From assembly GCF_002116635.1 (NCBI RefSeq), contig NZ_LQPW01000123.1:1-64000 (forward strand): a stretch of 64,000 bases of DNA, in the 5' to 3' direction. The notes under the pieces were generated by a model. The model searched no databases. It was not told the origin of the DNA and saw only the letters and a list, made by a program, of their open reading frames with translations. The position numbers and the translations under genes are program-made. Source of the stretch: Mycobacterium szulgai. Its GTDB lineage: Bacteria; Actinomycetota; Actinomycetes; Mycobacteriales; Mycobacteriaceae. Positions 22,901-26,500 of this stretch are shown here, piece by piece; the stretch's first letter is position 1, and each line of letters begins with the position of its first letter.

Positions 22901-23378
22901 CGATGAGCGCAATACTGAATCCGTCGGCGACTATGTGGTGGACGCAGGCAAAGAAATGGAATTCATCCGGCCGCGTCCGAAAAAGGGCAAATTTGAACAG
23001 TGGGCCAGTGAGTGCCATGGGCGTGCGAACGATTGCCGACGCCAACTCATAGGCTTCGCGCACCGGGTCCTGCGAGTGTCTGAGGTCATGTTGCCTGAGT
23101 TCGACATCCGGGTCCGCAATCGCGCTTTGGTATACCTGCCCATCCACCTCGACGAAAGCGGCCCTTGCGGGTTCAGCCTCGTGCACCACTCGCCGGATCG
23201 CCCACTCGAGTACATCGGGCTGTATCCGGCCTTCAAGCCTGATGAACTGGCTGACCACCCATCCCGAACCGGAGTAGCCCGTTTCCTGGTCCAGCCATAT
23301 ATCCAGCTGTCCCCGCGTGAGCCGATGCAGCCCGTCGTCAGGGCCCGGCCGGCCCGTGCGCGCGCCCGGGTCAGCCAT
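1215..23378 (-). CDS. Six-module non-ribosomal peptide synthetase, C-A-T-E/C-A-T/C-A-T/C-A-MT-T/C-A-T/C-A-T-TE
   Basis: This single 7387 aa reading frame encodes a complete assembly line. The first C domain (about residues 1-450, HHIVADG near 150) resembles starter C domains that acylate residue 1. Six A domains carry intact YTSGTTG cores (near residues 616, 2111, 3168, 4224, 5704 and 6763) and NGK/SGK A10 lysines. Six T domains carry GGDS or GGHS serines (near 1008, 2487, 3547, 5028, 6085 and 7142). Module 1 ends with a degenerate E domain, module 4 has an embedded methyltransferase, and a thioesterase (GWSFGG near 7270) ends the protein. All six C domains keep HHxxxDG. The start ATG is preceded by GGAGGGG and overlaps the MbtH-like minigene. 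The PKS gene lies 150 bp upstream on the same strand. Predicted product: an acylated hexapeptide with one N-methyl residue, released by the TE. Nothing like it is recalled from M. tuberculosis; the M. avium subsp. paratuberculosis lipopentapeptide synthetase is the nearest known type. Confidence 0.95.
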   Translation of the reverse strand: MADPGARTGRPGPDDGLHRLTRGQLDIWLDQETGYSGSGWVVSQFIRLEGRIQPDVLEWAIRRVVHEAEPARAAFVEVDGQVYQSAIADPDVELRQHDLRHSQDPVREAYELASAIVRTPMALTGPLFKFALFRTRPDEFHFFACVHHIVADGFSIALIGHRIATVYSALVSGEAVPPAFFGALPDLVREESEYEASEDYLRDRDYWLGNLPPESGPNYRLPRTSSASDLVSPAEPVPFDSWVIARIQELSDSLNVPRSSVITAACALLVRGWCAEGASEVVLDFPVNRRVSPESKTIPGMFAGIVPLTLTVSPEASVADFCEHVDRRIREAVQHQRFSVHDLKQAHSRGTGSAAQTVVVNFIPSRISLDFGGTSASVSYTSSGLEGRFGLFFLSAGEDLFLGPSGAGQSFSDFDVTDLARRLQRLFVSMTADPRRALSSVDLLEEDERIRVDAWGNRAVLTTPAPARLASIPELFAAQVVRAPDAPAVTCASASLTYRELDDDSNRLAHWLIGHGVRQGDCVALLFERCAEAIVAMLAVLKTGAAYLPVDPTHPAARIQFTLTDAAPIATVTTADLRPRLDGADLLVVAMTDPAVSDQPRTALPPPTADQVAYIIYTSGTTGTPKGTAIPHGNVTRLLDSLNADLELGQVWTQCHSIAFDYSVWEIWGALLHGGRLVVVPDPVLRSPEELHALLVTEQVSVLSQTPAAFYALQAADALAPELGHQLKLETVVFGGEALEPQRLKNWLHHHPGLPRLINMYGITETTVHASVREIADRDTHNPASPIGVPLAHLAFSVLDGWLRPVPAGVVGELYVAGAGLAYGYLRRAGLTATRFVACPFGGAGRRMYRTGDLVWWGADGQLRYVGRADEQVKIRGYRIELGEVQAALAGADGVEQAVAIIREDRPGEKRLVGYVSGAVDPVAIRAELAHRLPGYLVPAAVVAMAALPLTVNGKIDKRGLPPPEYHQSDRYRAPSTQVEAILADIYAEVLGLERVGVDEAFFDLGGDSIMSIQVVARARAAGVVCRPRDVFVAQTVAGLARAASLASGAQTPIDKGVGPVPATPIMRRLQSTGGHVRRFHQTMVVQAPAGTGEADVVVVLQAVLDRHAMLRLRVGDDGAEWSLSVPEPGSVDARSCLQPVTAVSDAALLTARSRLDPAAGVMLSALWLAEAAQLVLVIHQLAVDAMSWSILLEDLNSAWAQHRDGQQVALPIKGTSFQRWAGLLGEHAHCPRPDSFATAGHRSVTLDTQTTRLLLGEVPAAFHASAQDILLIALGLAWAEASGSLGTEDAPIAIDLVGDGRHDELAADLDLSHTVGWFNTTHPVSLVLAGLRWSQVTAGDAALGTAIKDAKEQFRHQTRGGRHVAHFRSPEPTIGFSYVQHRAPTAETDGWRICPDTGAGSATTSAVIPLLHAVELNTVAVDNDAGPQLQADWAWASSVADPAQITELNRLWLEALEGICAHVRSGGGGLTPSDIAPVRLSQAQLDELHRHQPVADVLPLTPLQHGLLFHAETATEYAEPGEVYGLQLSFTVTGVLDPNRMHDAVQAFVNRHPHLVPRFSQEFDQPVQIIAEHPELGWRYVDVSDPDIPDIPARIERVCADERGSVSDLAHQPPFRAALIRVSECRHRLLLTNHHLVLDGWSLPIMVREIFAGYHREQLPEPGCYRALLNALSDRDDDAARAAWGGVLAGFDAPTLVGPPDRLGLGPRGHVSVRVPAGTTRALTDLARSCHTTVNIVLQAAWAQLLAWLTGQYDVAFGVTVSNRPAEVPGVESMVGMLINTVPVRALITASTTTADLLEQLQNVHNDTLEHQHLPLGEMHRITGHTQLFDTLFVYENYPIDTAIAEDVRRLAADAGDGSVSAGELTITDISAREQTHYPLTAQIVPGSELNLRVGFRADLFDCAAIETLIARLQRVFVAMAHDPGRPLSSIDLLSADEHTRLDSWGNRAVVTGPVPDRMASIPALFAAHADRAPEAVALTCAGRSLTYRELDEAANRLAHLLVEHGAGPGRCVALLFERCAEAIVAILSVLKAGAAYLPIDPMLPRARVEFMLGDAEPVVAVSTAGLTERLDGFDLPVLDVKAIEAPGVRAYPATRLPAPAPDDIAYIIYTSGTTGTPKGVAIAHHNLIALVESQNIDLPAPGVWAQWHSLAFDPSAWEIAGALLGGGRLVVIPESVARSPEDFRRLLIAERVGILVQTPSAVQVLSPEGLESMTLVTGSEYCPGELVDRWAARGRTMINVYGPTETTVIVTSTAPLQAGSGPPPLGSPLSGAAFFVLDGWLRPVPAGVVGELYVAGTGVGIGYWRRAGLTASRFLACPHGRPGTRMYRTGDLVRWDADGQLRIVGRADEQVKIRGFRIELGEVEAVLAELDQVEQAVVIAREDRPGKKRLVGYVTGPVDPGAARAALAERLPAYMVPAAVVVIDALPLKFNGKLDVRALPAPEYASGEYRAPGTPIEEILAEIYARVLGAERVGVQESFFELGGDSLSAMRVVVAVNSALDSRLTVRMLFEAPTIAQLAPRIDEDSGGLAPLTAGARPEVVPLSFAQNRLWFLEQLQGPSPIYNMAAALRMRGRLDEVALVAALADVLNRHESLRTLYAAVDGVPRQVVLPADRAQPGWQVVDAGGWPEDRLSEALSAAARDTFDLATEIPLRATLFRLAEVEHVLVVVVHHIAADGWSISPLMRDLGAAYVNRAAGRAAGWAPLPVQYVDYTLWQRAQLGDVDDRNSRIAVQLAYWQQALAGLPERLALPTDRPYPLVADYRGASVPVDWPAELHQRVRAVARKHNATSFMVIQSALALLLGKLGDSSDVAIGYSIAGRRDPALDELVGFFVNTLVLRVDLTEAPSVGELLAQVRARSLAAYEHQDVPFDVLVERLNPGRSLTHHPLIQVMLAWQNFTHQDTDPTATTILGDLQVTPMAVETRTARLDLMISLGERWTEAGEPAGINGFVEFRTDVFDTAGIEVLIERFGRVLTAMVADPGRSLASVDVLGSDDHTQVAEWGNRAALTAPAPAPSASIPALFGAQVARTPEAIALTHEGRSLTYRELDEAANRLAHLLIGHGAGPGGYVALLLPRSVEAIVAIVAVLKTGAAYLPIDLSLPVARIEFMLRDAAPSAAITTGELAGRLPEYGFVVIDVSAGENPMIGSQPSTPLPAPAADNLAYLIYTSGTTGAPKGVAVTHHNVTQLLSSQARLPSAGVWSQWHSYAFDVSVWEIWGALLHGGRLVVVSESVAGSPADLHALLVAEKVSVLSQTPSAAAMLAPQGLESAALVVAGEVCPGELVDRWAPGRVMINAYGPTEATVYAAVSAPLVAGQPACPQVPIGSPVPGTALFVLDRWLRPVPAGVVGELYVAGHGVGVGYWRRSGLTAARFVACPFGGVGSRMYRTGDLVCWGADGQLRYLRRSDEQVKVRGYRIELGEVRAALVALDGVEQAVAIAREDGAGDTRLVGYMTGTADPAKVRTQLGERLPAYMVPAIVMAIDAMPLTVSGKLDQRALPAPDYTNTDRYRAPAGPTEEILAGIYTRILGVERVGVDESFFDLGGDSLSAMRLIAAVNAGLGTHLSVRMVFEAPTVAQLAPRIGQCSAGLAPLVAGPRPAVVPLSFAQSRLWFIGQLQGSSPIYNMAVALRLRGRLDVDALGAALTDVVDRQESLRTLFPAPAGIPQQVVIPLERADFGWRIVDATGWAAGRLSAAIHDAACHSFNLDAEIPLRATLFRISDDDHALVTVVHHIAGDGWSLTPLVRDLGVAYASRCAGQAPGWTPLPAQYADYTLWQRAQLGDLADSQSRIAAQLAYWEGALAGLPERLALPTDRPYPPVADYRGARVSVEWSAQLQQRVARVAREHNATSFMVMQAALAVLLGKLSASSEVAVGFPIAGRRDPAVDELVGFFVNTLVLRVDLGGDPTIAGLLAQVRARSLAAYEHQDVPFEVLVDRLNPTRSLTHHPLVQVLLAWQNFARQVPGPAGLTLGELEVTPLQVDTHTARMDLMISLAERWTGAGAPAGISGEVEFRTDVFDAASIETLIERFERVLMAITADPCRRLSSMDLLDEAEHHRVDGWGNRTVLTARAPAPLGSIPVLFAAQVARIPETVALVCGNRSLTYGELDAAANRLAHLLIRHGVGPGGCVALLFERCAEAILAMLAVLKTGAAYLPIDPAHPAARIGFMLDDAAPIAAITASSLACRLSGHDLLVIDIDAAQTQAQPSTAPPAPAPDDIAYIIYTSGTTGVPKGVAITHHNVTQLIDSLDGAALAGPGQVWSQWHSYSFDISGWEIFGALLHGGRLVVVPESVASSPADFHELLVSEEVSVLCQTPSAAAALAPHGLDSVTLLVGGEPCPAELVQRWAPGRVMINEYGPTETTMWVALSEQLSPGVGAPPIGSPVRGAALFVLDEWLRPVPPGAVGELYAAGAGVGCGYWRRPGLTASRFVACPFAGSRARMYRTGDLVRWRADGQLDYVGRADEQVKIRGYRIELGEIEAVLAAHPRVARAVVTAHPVPGVLEGVSEKQLVGYVVLDRQATLAREPEREAALVEQWQRVWGGVYSGSTVEAVEPAQFGEDFGGWISSYTGAPIPVEQMREWRAATVDRIREVRAARVLEIGVGTGLLLAQLAPNCVEYWGTDISATTIQSLQAALASKPWANRVRLHAQPADVADGLPAGYFDAVVLNSVVQYFPSAGYLLDVLGLALRALAPGGSLFIGDVRNLTLLQAFTTGVLCGGAVAAHDGAAVMRERVRREILAEQELLLAPEFFAALPQQFADVAAVDVRLKQMASVNELSCYRYDVVLRKGPVHVRSLIDLPVQPWHRFGNLNALGAYLASGHPPGLRVTAVPHRGLWPEVALAQALAQADATVPVAQLRTADSAASAPDAQLPYQCQLLGQSLGYAVAVTWSPTPGLMDLIYTRSTGPADELAAWSDLYVSTTALGCPAGYANDPSAIDRAAEVRQFAATRLPEYMVPAVIMAIESFPLTVNGKLDRRALPTPEFTSAVAYRPPRDQREQVLATLFAEVLGLSRVGIDDSFFDLGGHSLLAMRLIAAINAALDTHLSVRMVFEAPTVAQLTPLTGQRSAGLAPLVAGPRPAVVPLSFAQSRLWFIDQLQGPSPIYNMAAALRLRGLLDPETLCAALGDVVDRHETLRTLFVASEGVPRQVVIPAQQADFGWRVVAAGGWRQDRLDQAIIAAAGVSIDLASEIPLRAELLRISDDEHVLVVVVHHIAGDGWSITPLVRDLGVAYASRCAGNAPRWAPLAVQYIDYTLWQRAQLGHLDDPHSRIAAQLSYWEQALAGMAEHLHLPTDRPYPPVADYRGASVAIDWPAQLHQQVLAAARTHNTTSFMVVQAALTVLLAKMSANSDVAVGFPIAGRREAALDELVGFFVNTLVLRVGLAGDPTIAEVLTQVRERSLAAYENQDVPFEVLVDRLNPIRSLTHHPLIQVVLAWQNFTRQDTGPTTGLTLGDLRVTPITLETRTARMDLMFSLAERWTQTEQPAGIHGEVEFRTDVFDAASIETLIQRFQRVLEAIAADQTRRVSSIDVLDDAERTHLEHVGNRAALAAVTPAPSIPQLFAAHVVRTPHAPALTCQGRRLTYRQLDEAANRLAHLLTSHGIGPGTHVALLFSRCTQAVTAMLAVLKAGAAYLPIDPAHPAARIQFMLEDAAPIAAITTTELAPRLNRQDLLVIDVEDPHIHTHPNTPLPTPAADNIAYVIYTSGTTGNPKGVAITHRNVTQLINALDHTDLAPGPTQVWSQWHSYSFDISGYEIFGALLRGGRLVVVPESVAASPKDLQNLLITERVNVLSQTPTAAGMLSPPDLEPITLLVGGEPCPAEAVERWTPRHVMINQYGPTETTMWVALSTPLKPGTGTPPIGAPLPTAALFVLDEWLRPVPTGVVGELYIAGAGVGCGYWRRPGLTASRFVACPFAPTAQPTRMYRTGDLVWWDTNGQLHYLKRTDDQVKIRGYRIELGEVREALAGLDGVEHAVVVAREDRPGYKRLVGYITGTADPAKVRTQLAEQLPAYLVPAAVVCMEAMPLTVNGKLDQRALPAPEYAAGEYRAPATAVQEVLAGIYARVLGAERVSVEESFFDLGGDSLSAMRVIAAINKSLDADLSVRALFDSPTVAQLVHRLGTGPGLDPLVAGPRPAVVPLSFAQQRLWFLEQLHGPSPVYNMAAALQLGGRLDADALGAALTDVVGRHESLRTRFAAPDGIPQQVIVPAERAEFGWQHIDVTGWPERRVAAAIADAAGNPFDLTNEIPLRAILFHLSDDEHVLALVVHHIAADGWSIAPLVRDLEVAYASRRVGQAPDQAALPVQYADYTLWQRAQLGDLDDSDSRIAGQLTYWREALAGLPERMQLPTDRPYPPVADQRGATVVVNWPAELQQRVRAVASEHGATGFMVMQAALAVLLAKISASSDVAVGFPIAGRQDPALDELVGCFVNTLVLRVKIVGDPTVGELLEQVRARSLAAYDHQDLPFEVLVERLNPTRSLTHHPLIQVMLGWQHRQDTDLSGGSVLGDLQVTALPLDARIARMDLAFAMAERWTEAGEPAGIHGEVEFRTDVFDAASITLLVDRLHRVLSTMTADPSRRFSSIDLLDEAEHARLAEIGNRVVLTGQAPAPTVSVPAKFAAQAARTPDAEAVTSGELSMTYRELEETANRLAHLLSDHGVGPGACAALLLERSAHAVVAILAVLKTGAAYLAIDAAHPTARIEFMLADAAPMVVISTASLRARLAGCDLTVVDIGDLAAPALNAQPCNALPAPPADNIAYLIYTSGTTGTPKGVAITHNNIIQLIEAQDTGLPTPGVWTQWHSLAFDVSAWEIFGALLGGGRLVVVPEQVAGSPADFHDLLINEGVSVLVQTPSAVGMLSPEGLESVTLVTGSETCPAEIVDRWAPGRLMINAYGPTETTVLVSMSAPLTSSGPGSAAPPIGSPVSGAAFFVLDGWLRPVPPGVVGELYVAGRGVGVGYVGRTGLTASRFVACPFGGAGARMYRSGDLVRWRTDGQLDYVGRADEQVKIRGYRIELGDIQAALARLDGVQQAVVIVREDRPGDKRLVGYVTGTADPAGVRATLAERLPAYMVPAAVVVLGGLPLTVNGKLDMRALPAPEYRDTARYRVPATAVEEFLAGIYAQVLGVQRVGVDDSFFDLGGDSLSAMRVIAAINKSFDRCLAVRVLFDAPSVRNLSQRLNADDSAAEPAPVEVIKEGTGVPLLCVHDGLGLSWSYRALSDYLECPIIGIDQMPQHGEAEPGSIRRMAHSYADRIQTAYPAGPYKLLGWSFGGVVAHELAVELQRRGCVVERLVLLDDSLSASKFRLGSANANLSLLRRHVPDVFKGDMVIFSAARRLRSRWRIRRWRRYVTGHITAHSVDCNHYEMLTARSLKQYGWQLKRTLETA
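4995..8164 (-). other. NRPS module 5: C5, A5, T5
   Basis: C5 has HHIAGDG near residue 5215 and T5 has GGDSL near residue 6085. The A5 pocket reads D-I-Y-S-L-G-Q-M-W-K, related to A4 but different at four positions. The first third of A5 is richer in Thr, His, Pro and Asn than the other five A domains, which hints at a different origin. Confidence 0.75.
8165..12609 (-). other. NRPS module 4: C4, A4 with inserted N-methyltransferase, T4
   Basis: A SAM-dependent methyltransferase of about 260 residues (roughly 9000-9780 in the DNA) is inserted in A4 between the A8 motif (KIRGYRIELGE) and A10 (LTVNGKLDRR). Its SAM motif is VLEIGVGTGLL near residue 4605. This is the standard position for N-methyltransferases, so residue 4 should be N-methylated. 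The A4 pocket reads D-I-W-C-L-G-E-M-W-K, which I cannot assign. T4 is the only one with GGHSL. Confidence 0.8.
12610..15789 (-). other. NRPS module 3: C3, A3, T3
   Basis: C3 begins at VVPLSFAQNRLWFLEQL, typical of C domains joining two L residues, and has HHIAADG. The A3 pocket reads D-V-W-S-V-A-A-V-Y-K, closest to phenylalanine-type codes such as D-A-W-T-V-A-A-V-C-K, so an aromatic residue is plausible. T3 has GGDSL near residue 3547. Confidence 0.75.
15790..18929 (-). other. NRPS module 2: C2, A2, T2
   Basis: C2 starts near VADVLPLTPLQHGLLFH, a signature of C domains that follow E domains and accept a D-configured donor, and keeps HHLVLDG near residue 1637. The A2 pocket reads D-P-W-V-V-G-V-V-I-K by manual alignment. 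I do not recognise this code, but it suggests a hydrophobic substrate. T2 has GGDSL near residue 2487. Confidence 0.75.
18930..23378 (-). other. NRPS module 1: starter C, A1, T1, degenerate E
   Basis: Approximate limits, residues 1-1483. By manual alignment to GrsA the A1 pocket reads D-Y-W-S-V-G-M-V-H-K, close to threonine-type codes (D-F-W-N-V-G-M-V-H-K), so Thr or a relative is the best guess. T1 has GGDSI, usual before an E domain. The E domain keeps the fold (DLSHTVGWF) but reads HQLAVDAMSW instead of HHxxxDxxSW (Q1181), and VGDGRH where EGHGRE is expected (V1298). Both catalytic residues are therefore missing. Confidence 0.8.
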
Positions 23379-23466
23379 CGAAAACCCCTCCTTTCGTGGG
23401 CTTCTCGCGCAGACTGGCCAGGACGAAGAAGCAGCCGGTCAAGTAGGCGAATGGGTTCACGCTCAT
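23371..23466 (-). pseudogene. Truncated MbtH-like minigene upstream of the NRPS
   Basis: This 31-codon reading frame starts MSVNPFAYLTGCFFVLAS. It matches the N-terminal MbtH signature NPFxxxxGxFxVL residue for residue, but stops before the conserved Gln, SLWP and PxGW parts of a normal protein of about 70 aa. A strong ribosome binding site (GAGGAGA) lies just upstream. Its TGA falls inside the first codons of the NRPS: the NRPS ATG is at 23378 and the minigene stop at 23371-23373, so the two are translationally coupled. It may be a decayed MbtH gene kept as a leader that sets NRPS translation, or a functional micro-MbtH. MbtH proteins activate A domains in mycobacterial siderophore and glycopeptidolipid synthetases. 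The match rests on about 8 conserved positions, so there is some risk of chance. Confidence 0.65.
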
Positions 23467-23528
23467 CAGTTCTCCTCGCTACTTCAGGGAATTGATGGGA
23501 TGCATTGTGCTGCAGGCTAATTCAAATA

Positions 23529-26500
23529 TCACGCAGGTGCAGCGACGGTGTCTTCGGCGGCGAGCGTATCCGATAGATGTTGAGCCAGCGCGCGCACGGT
23601 GTTGTGGGTGACGATGTCCTTCGGGGAGATTCGAATCCCGGTCTCGGTTTCGATGCGGGTGCGCAGTTCGAGGGCGCCCAACGAGTCCACGCCGTACTCG
23701 TCGAAGCGGCGGTCCAGGTCTATCGAGCGCCGCAGAATCAGACTGACCTGTTCGGCTACCAGACGACGAAGCCGGGCCGGCCATTCGTCCCGGTGAACAT
23801 CGTCCAGCTCGGCGCGGAAATGACCTGCGCCCAAACGGATTTGCTCGGCAGCGCGTAGCGCTTCGGCAAACCGGCTGCGTTCTGCGAGCGTGGCCGCCCA
23901 CGGTGCCCCGGCGATTTGCAGGTACCCGGTGTAAGTGCGGTCATGGCGCAAGAGCGTCTCGAACGCGTCGCTGCCTTCGTCGGGAAGAATCATGTTGGCG
24001 TCGCCGCGTGCCGCCATGAACGCGGCGCGCCCGATCTCGGCCCACGCGCCCCAGGCGATCGCGGTAGCGGGCAGGCCTTGGGCGCGACGCCAGTGGGTGA
24101 AGCCGTCCAGCCAGCTATTGGCCGCGGCGTAAGCGCCCTGCCCCGGCGAGCCCAACAGCGCCGCTGCCGAGGAGAAGGCGCAGAACCAATCCAGTGGCTG
24201 GGTCGCTGTCGCGCGGTGCAGGTGCCAGGCGCCGTAAACCTTGGGTGCCCAGTCGCAGTCGATCAGCTCCTCGGTGATGTTGTCCAGCGTCGCGTCCTCG
24301 ACGACGGCCGCCCCGTGCAGTACGCCACGCACCGGAAGCCCGGTCGCGGTCGCCACGGCAACCAGCCTCTCTGCGGTATCGGGTGCGCTGATGTCGCCGC
24401 ACTCCACGGCGATATCCGTTCCGCTGGCTCGAATGAGTTCGACCGTCTCCGAGATCTTTTGGCTGGGTATGGACCGTGAGTTGAGCACGATACGGCCGGC
24501 ACCGGCCCGGGCCATCTTCTCGGCCAGGAACAGTCCGAGACCGCCCAGGCCGCCGGTGATGATGTAGGCACCGTCGGGGCGGAAGACGCCAACTTGCTCG
24601 GGCGGCAACACCACAATGCTGTTTCCGGATTGCGGTATGTCGAGGATGAGCTTGCCGCGGTGTTCGGCTGCGCCCATCACCCTGACCGCGGTGGCTGCCT
24701 CGGCGAGCGGGTAGTGCGTGATCTCGGGCATCGGCAGCGAACCATCCGCAGTCAGCCGGTAAACCGTATCCGTGAGTTTCCGGACTCTTTCCGGATGGGT
24801 CGCGGTCATGCCCCATAAGTCGAGGGCGAAGAATGTGAGGTTGCGGCGGAAGGGAAATAGTCCCAGCCGGTTATCGGTGTAGATGTCACGCTTGCCGATC
24901 TCGACGAATCGTCCTCCATAGGTGAGCAGGTCTAACCCTGCCCGCTGCGCCGCACCGGGCAGGGAGTTGAGCACGATGTCCACGCCTTGGCCGCCGGTGT
25001 CCCGGCGGATCTGCTCGGCGAACTCAACGGTTCGAGAGTCGTAGACATGCTCAATACCCATGTCGCGCAATATCTGTCGACGTTTCGGGCTGCCCGCGGT
25101 GGCGAAGATCTCGGCACCCGCGGCACGGGCGATAGCGATGGCTGCCTGGCCGACTCCACCGGTCCCGGAGTGGATCAACACCTTTTCTCCGGCTTGGATC
25201 CGAGCCAGGTCATGCAGGCCGTACCAGGCGGTGCCCGTTGCGGCGCCTACGGCGGCAGCTTGAGCGTCGGTCAGCCCGGGCGGAATCTTGGCGGTCTGGT
25301 TGGCGGCGCAGACGACAAACGATGCCCAGCAGCCGTTGCCGGAGAATCCGCCGACCCGGTCACCGACCCTGAGTTCGGTCACCCCGGGCCCTACCGCGCT
25401 CACCACGCCCGCGAAGTCGGTGCCTAGGTCGGTGGGCATACCGAAATCGAACCGGGCGAAGACGCTCAGCGTATCGGCGAAGTTGATGCTAGACGCGGTG
25501 ACGGCGACCTCGATCTCTCCGGGGCCAGGCGAAACCCGCTCAAACGCGACCAGTTCCATCGTTTGCAGGTCACCGCGCGTGCGGATCTGCATGCGGATCC
25601 CATCGCGGCCATGGCGGACCACCGCGGTTCGGCGATCTTCGGGGCCCAGGGGACGCAGGCACAAGCGGGCCGTGTACCACTCGCCGTTGCGCCACGCGGT
25701 TTCATCTTCCCTCGACCCGCCCAGTAGTTGCTGGGCTAATTGCTCGGTATCGGTGTGTTCGTCCACGTCGATTTGGACCGGCTGAAGTTGCGGGCATTCG
25801 GCGCCAATCACGCGTATCAAGCCACGCAACCCGGCCTGCACCAGGTGGGCGTTGTCTTCGGCCAGCACTACCTCTGCTTGCCGAGTCACGACGTATAGAC
25901 GTGGGGCGTCACCGGGCAAATCGGCCAACTCGCGGGCGATGCGGACCAACAGACCAACCTGCTCGCGGCCCAGTAGCAAACTGCCCTCATCCGCGTCGCC
26001 AATTGCGGGAGGGTACAGGACCACCACACCGCCGACGGGGTTCGCGCGCAGCTGGGCGCCAAGCCGGCCGGGGTTGGCGAACCATTCGCCTTCTTGCGGC
26101 CAGTGCAAGGTCGTGCATTGCGCGCGTTGGGATTTCAGCGCGTCGGTCAAGTTGTTTGCGAATTGGTCTGCGACGTCCGAGATGCTGATCAGCAGCCAGG
26201 TCGTCGCATCGGCGAGGGCGACCTCCGGCAGCGTGCGCTGCTGCCATTCGATGCTCAGCAGCCGCTCATTGAGCAATCGGTTGGAAGTGCCGGTGCCGGA
26301 GACCCCGCTTGCGACCTGCAGCCCCTGCACGCTCAACAGGACGGTCCCGTGCTCGTCCAGCAGATCCAGGTCGGCCTCGGCCTCGGTCGCATCCGCTTGG
26401 CGCACATTCGCATAGCAGTAGCGAGCATTGCGGGTCGGGCCAAAGGCGCGCATCCGGCGCACACCCAACGGCAACAGCAGACCGTCGCTACCGGTCGCAT

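Noticed and set aside
1215..23378. Long direct repeats as mobile or repetitive DNA
   Set aside because: The repeats are paralogous NRPS C, A and T domains in one frame; no terminal repeats, transposase or target duplications.
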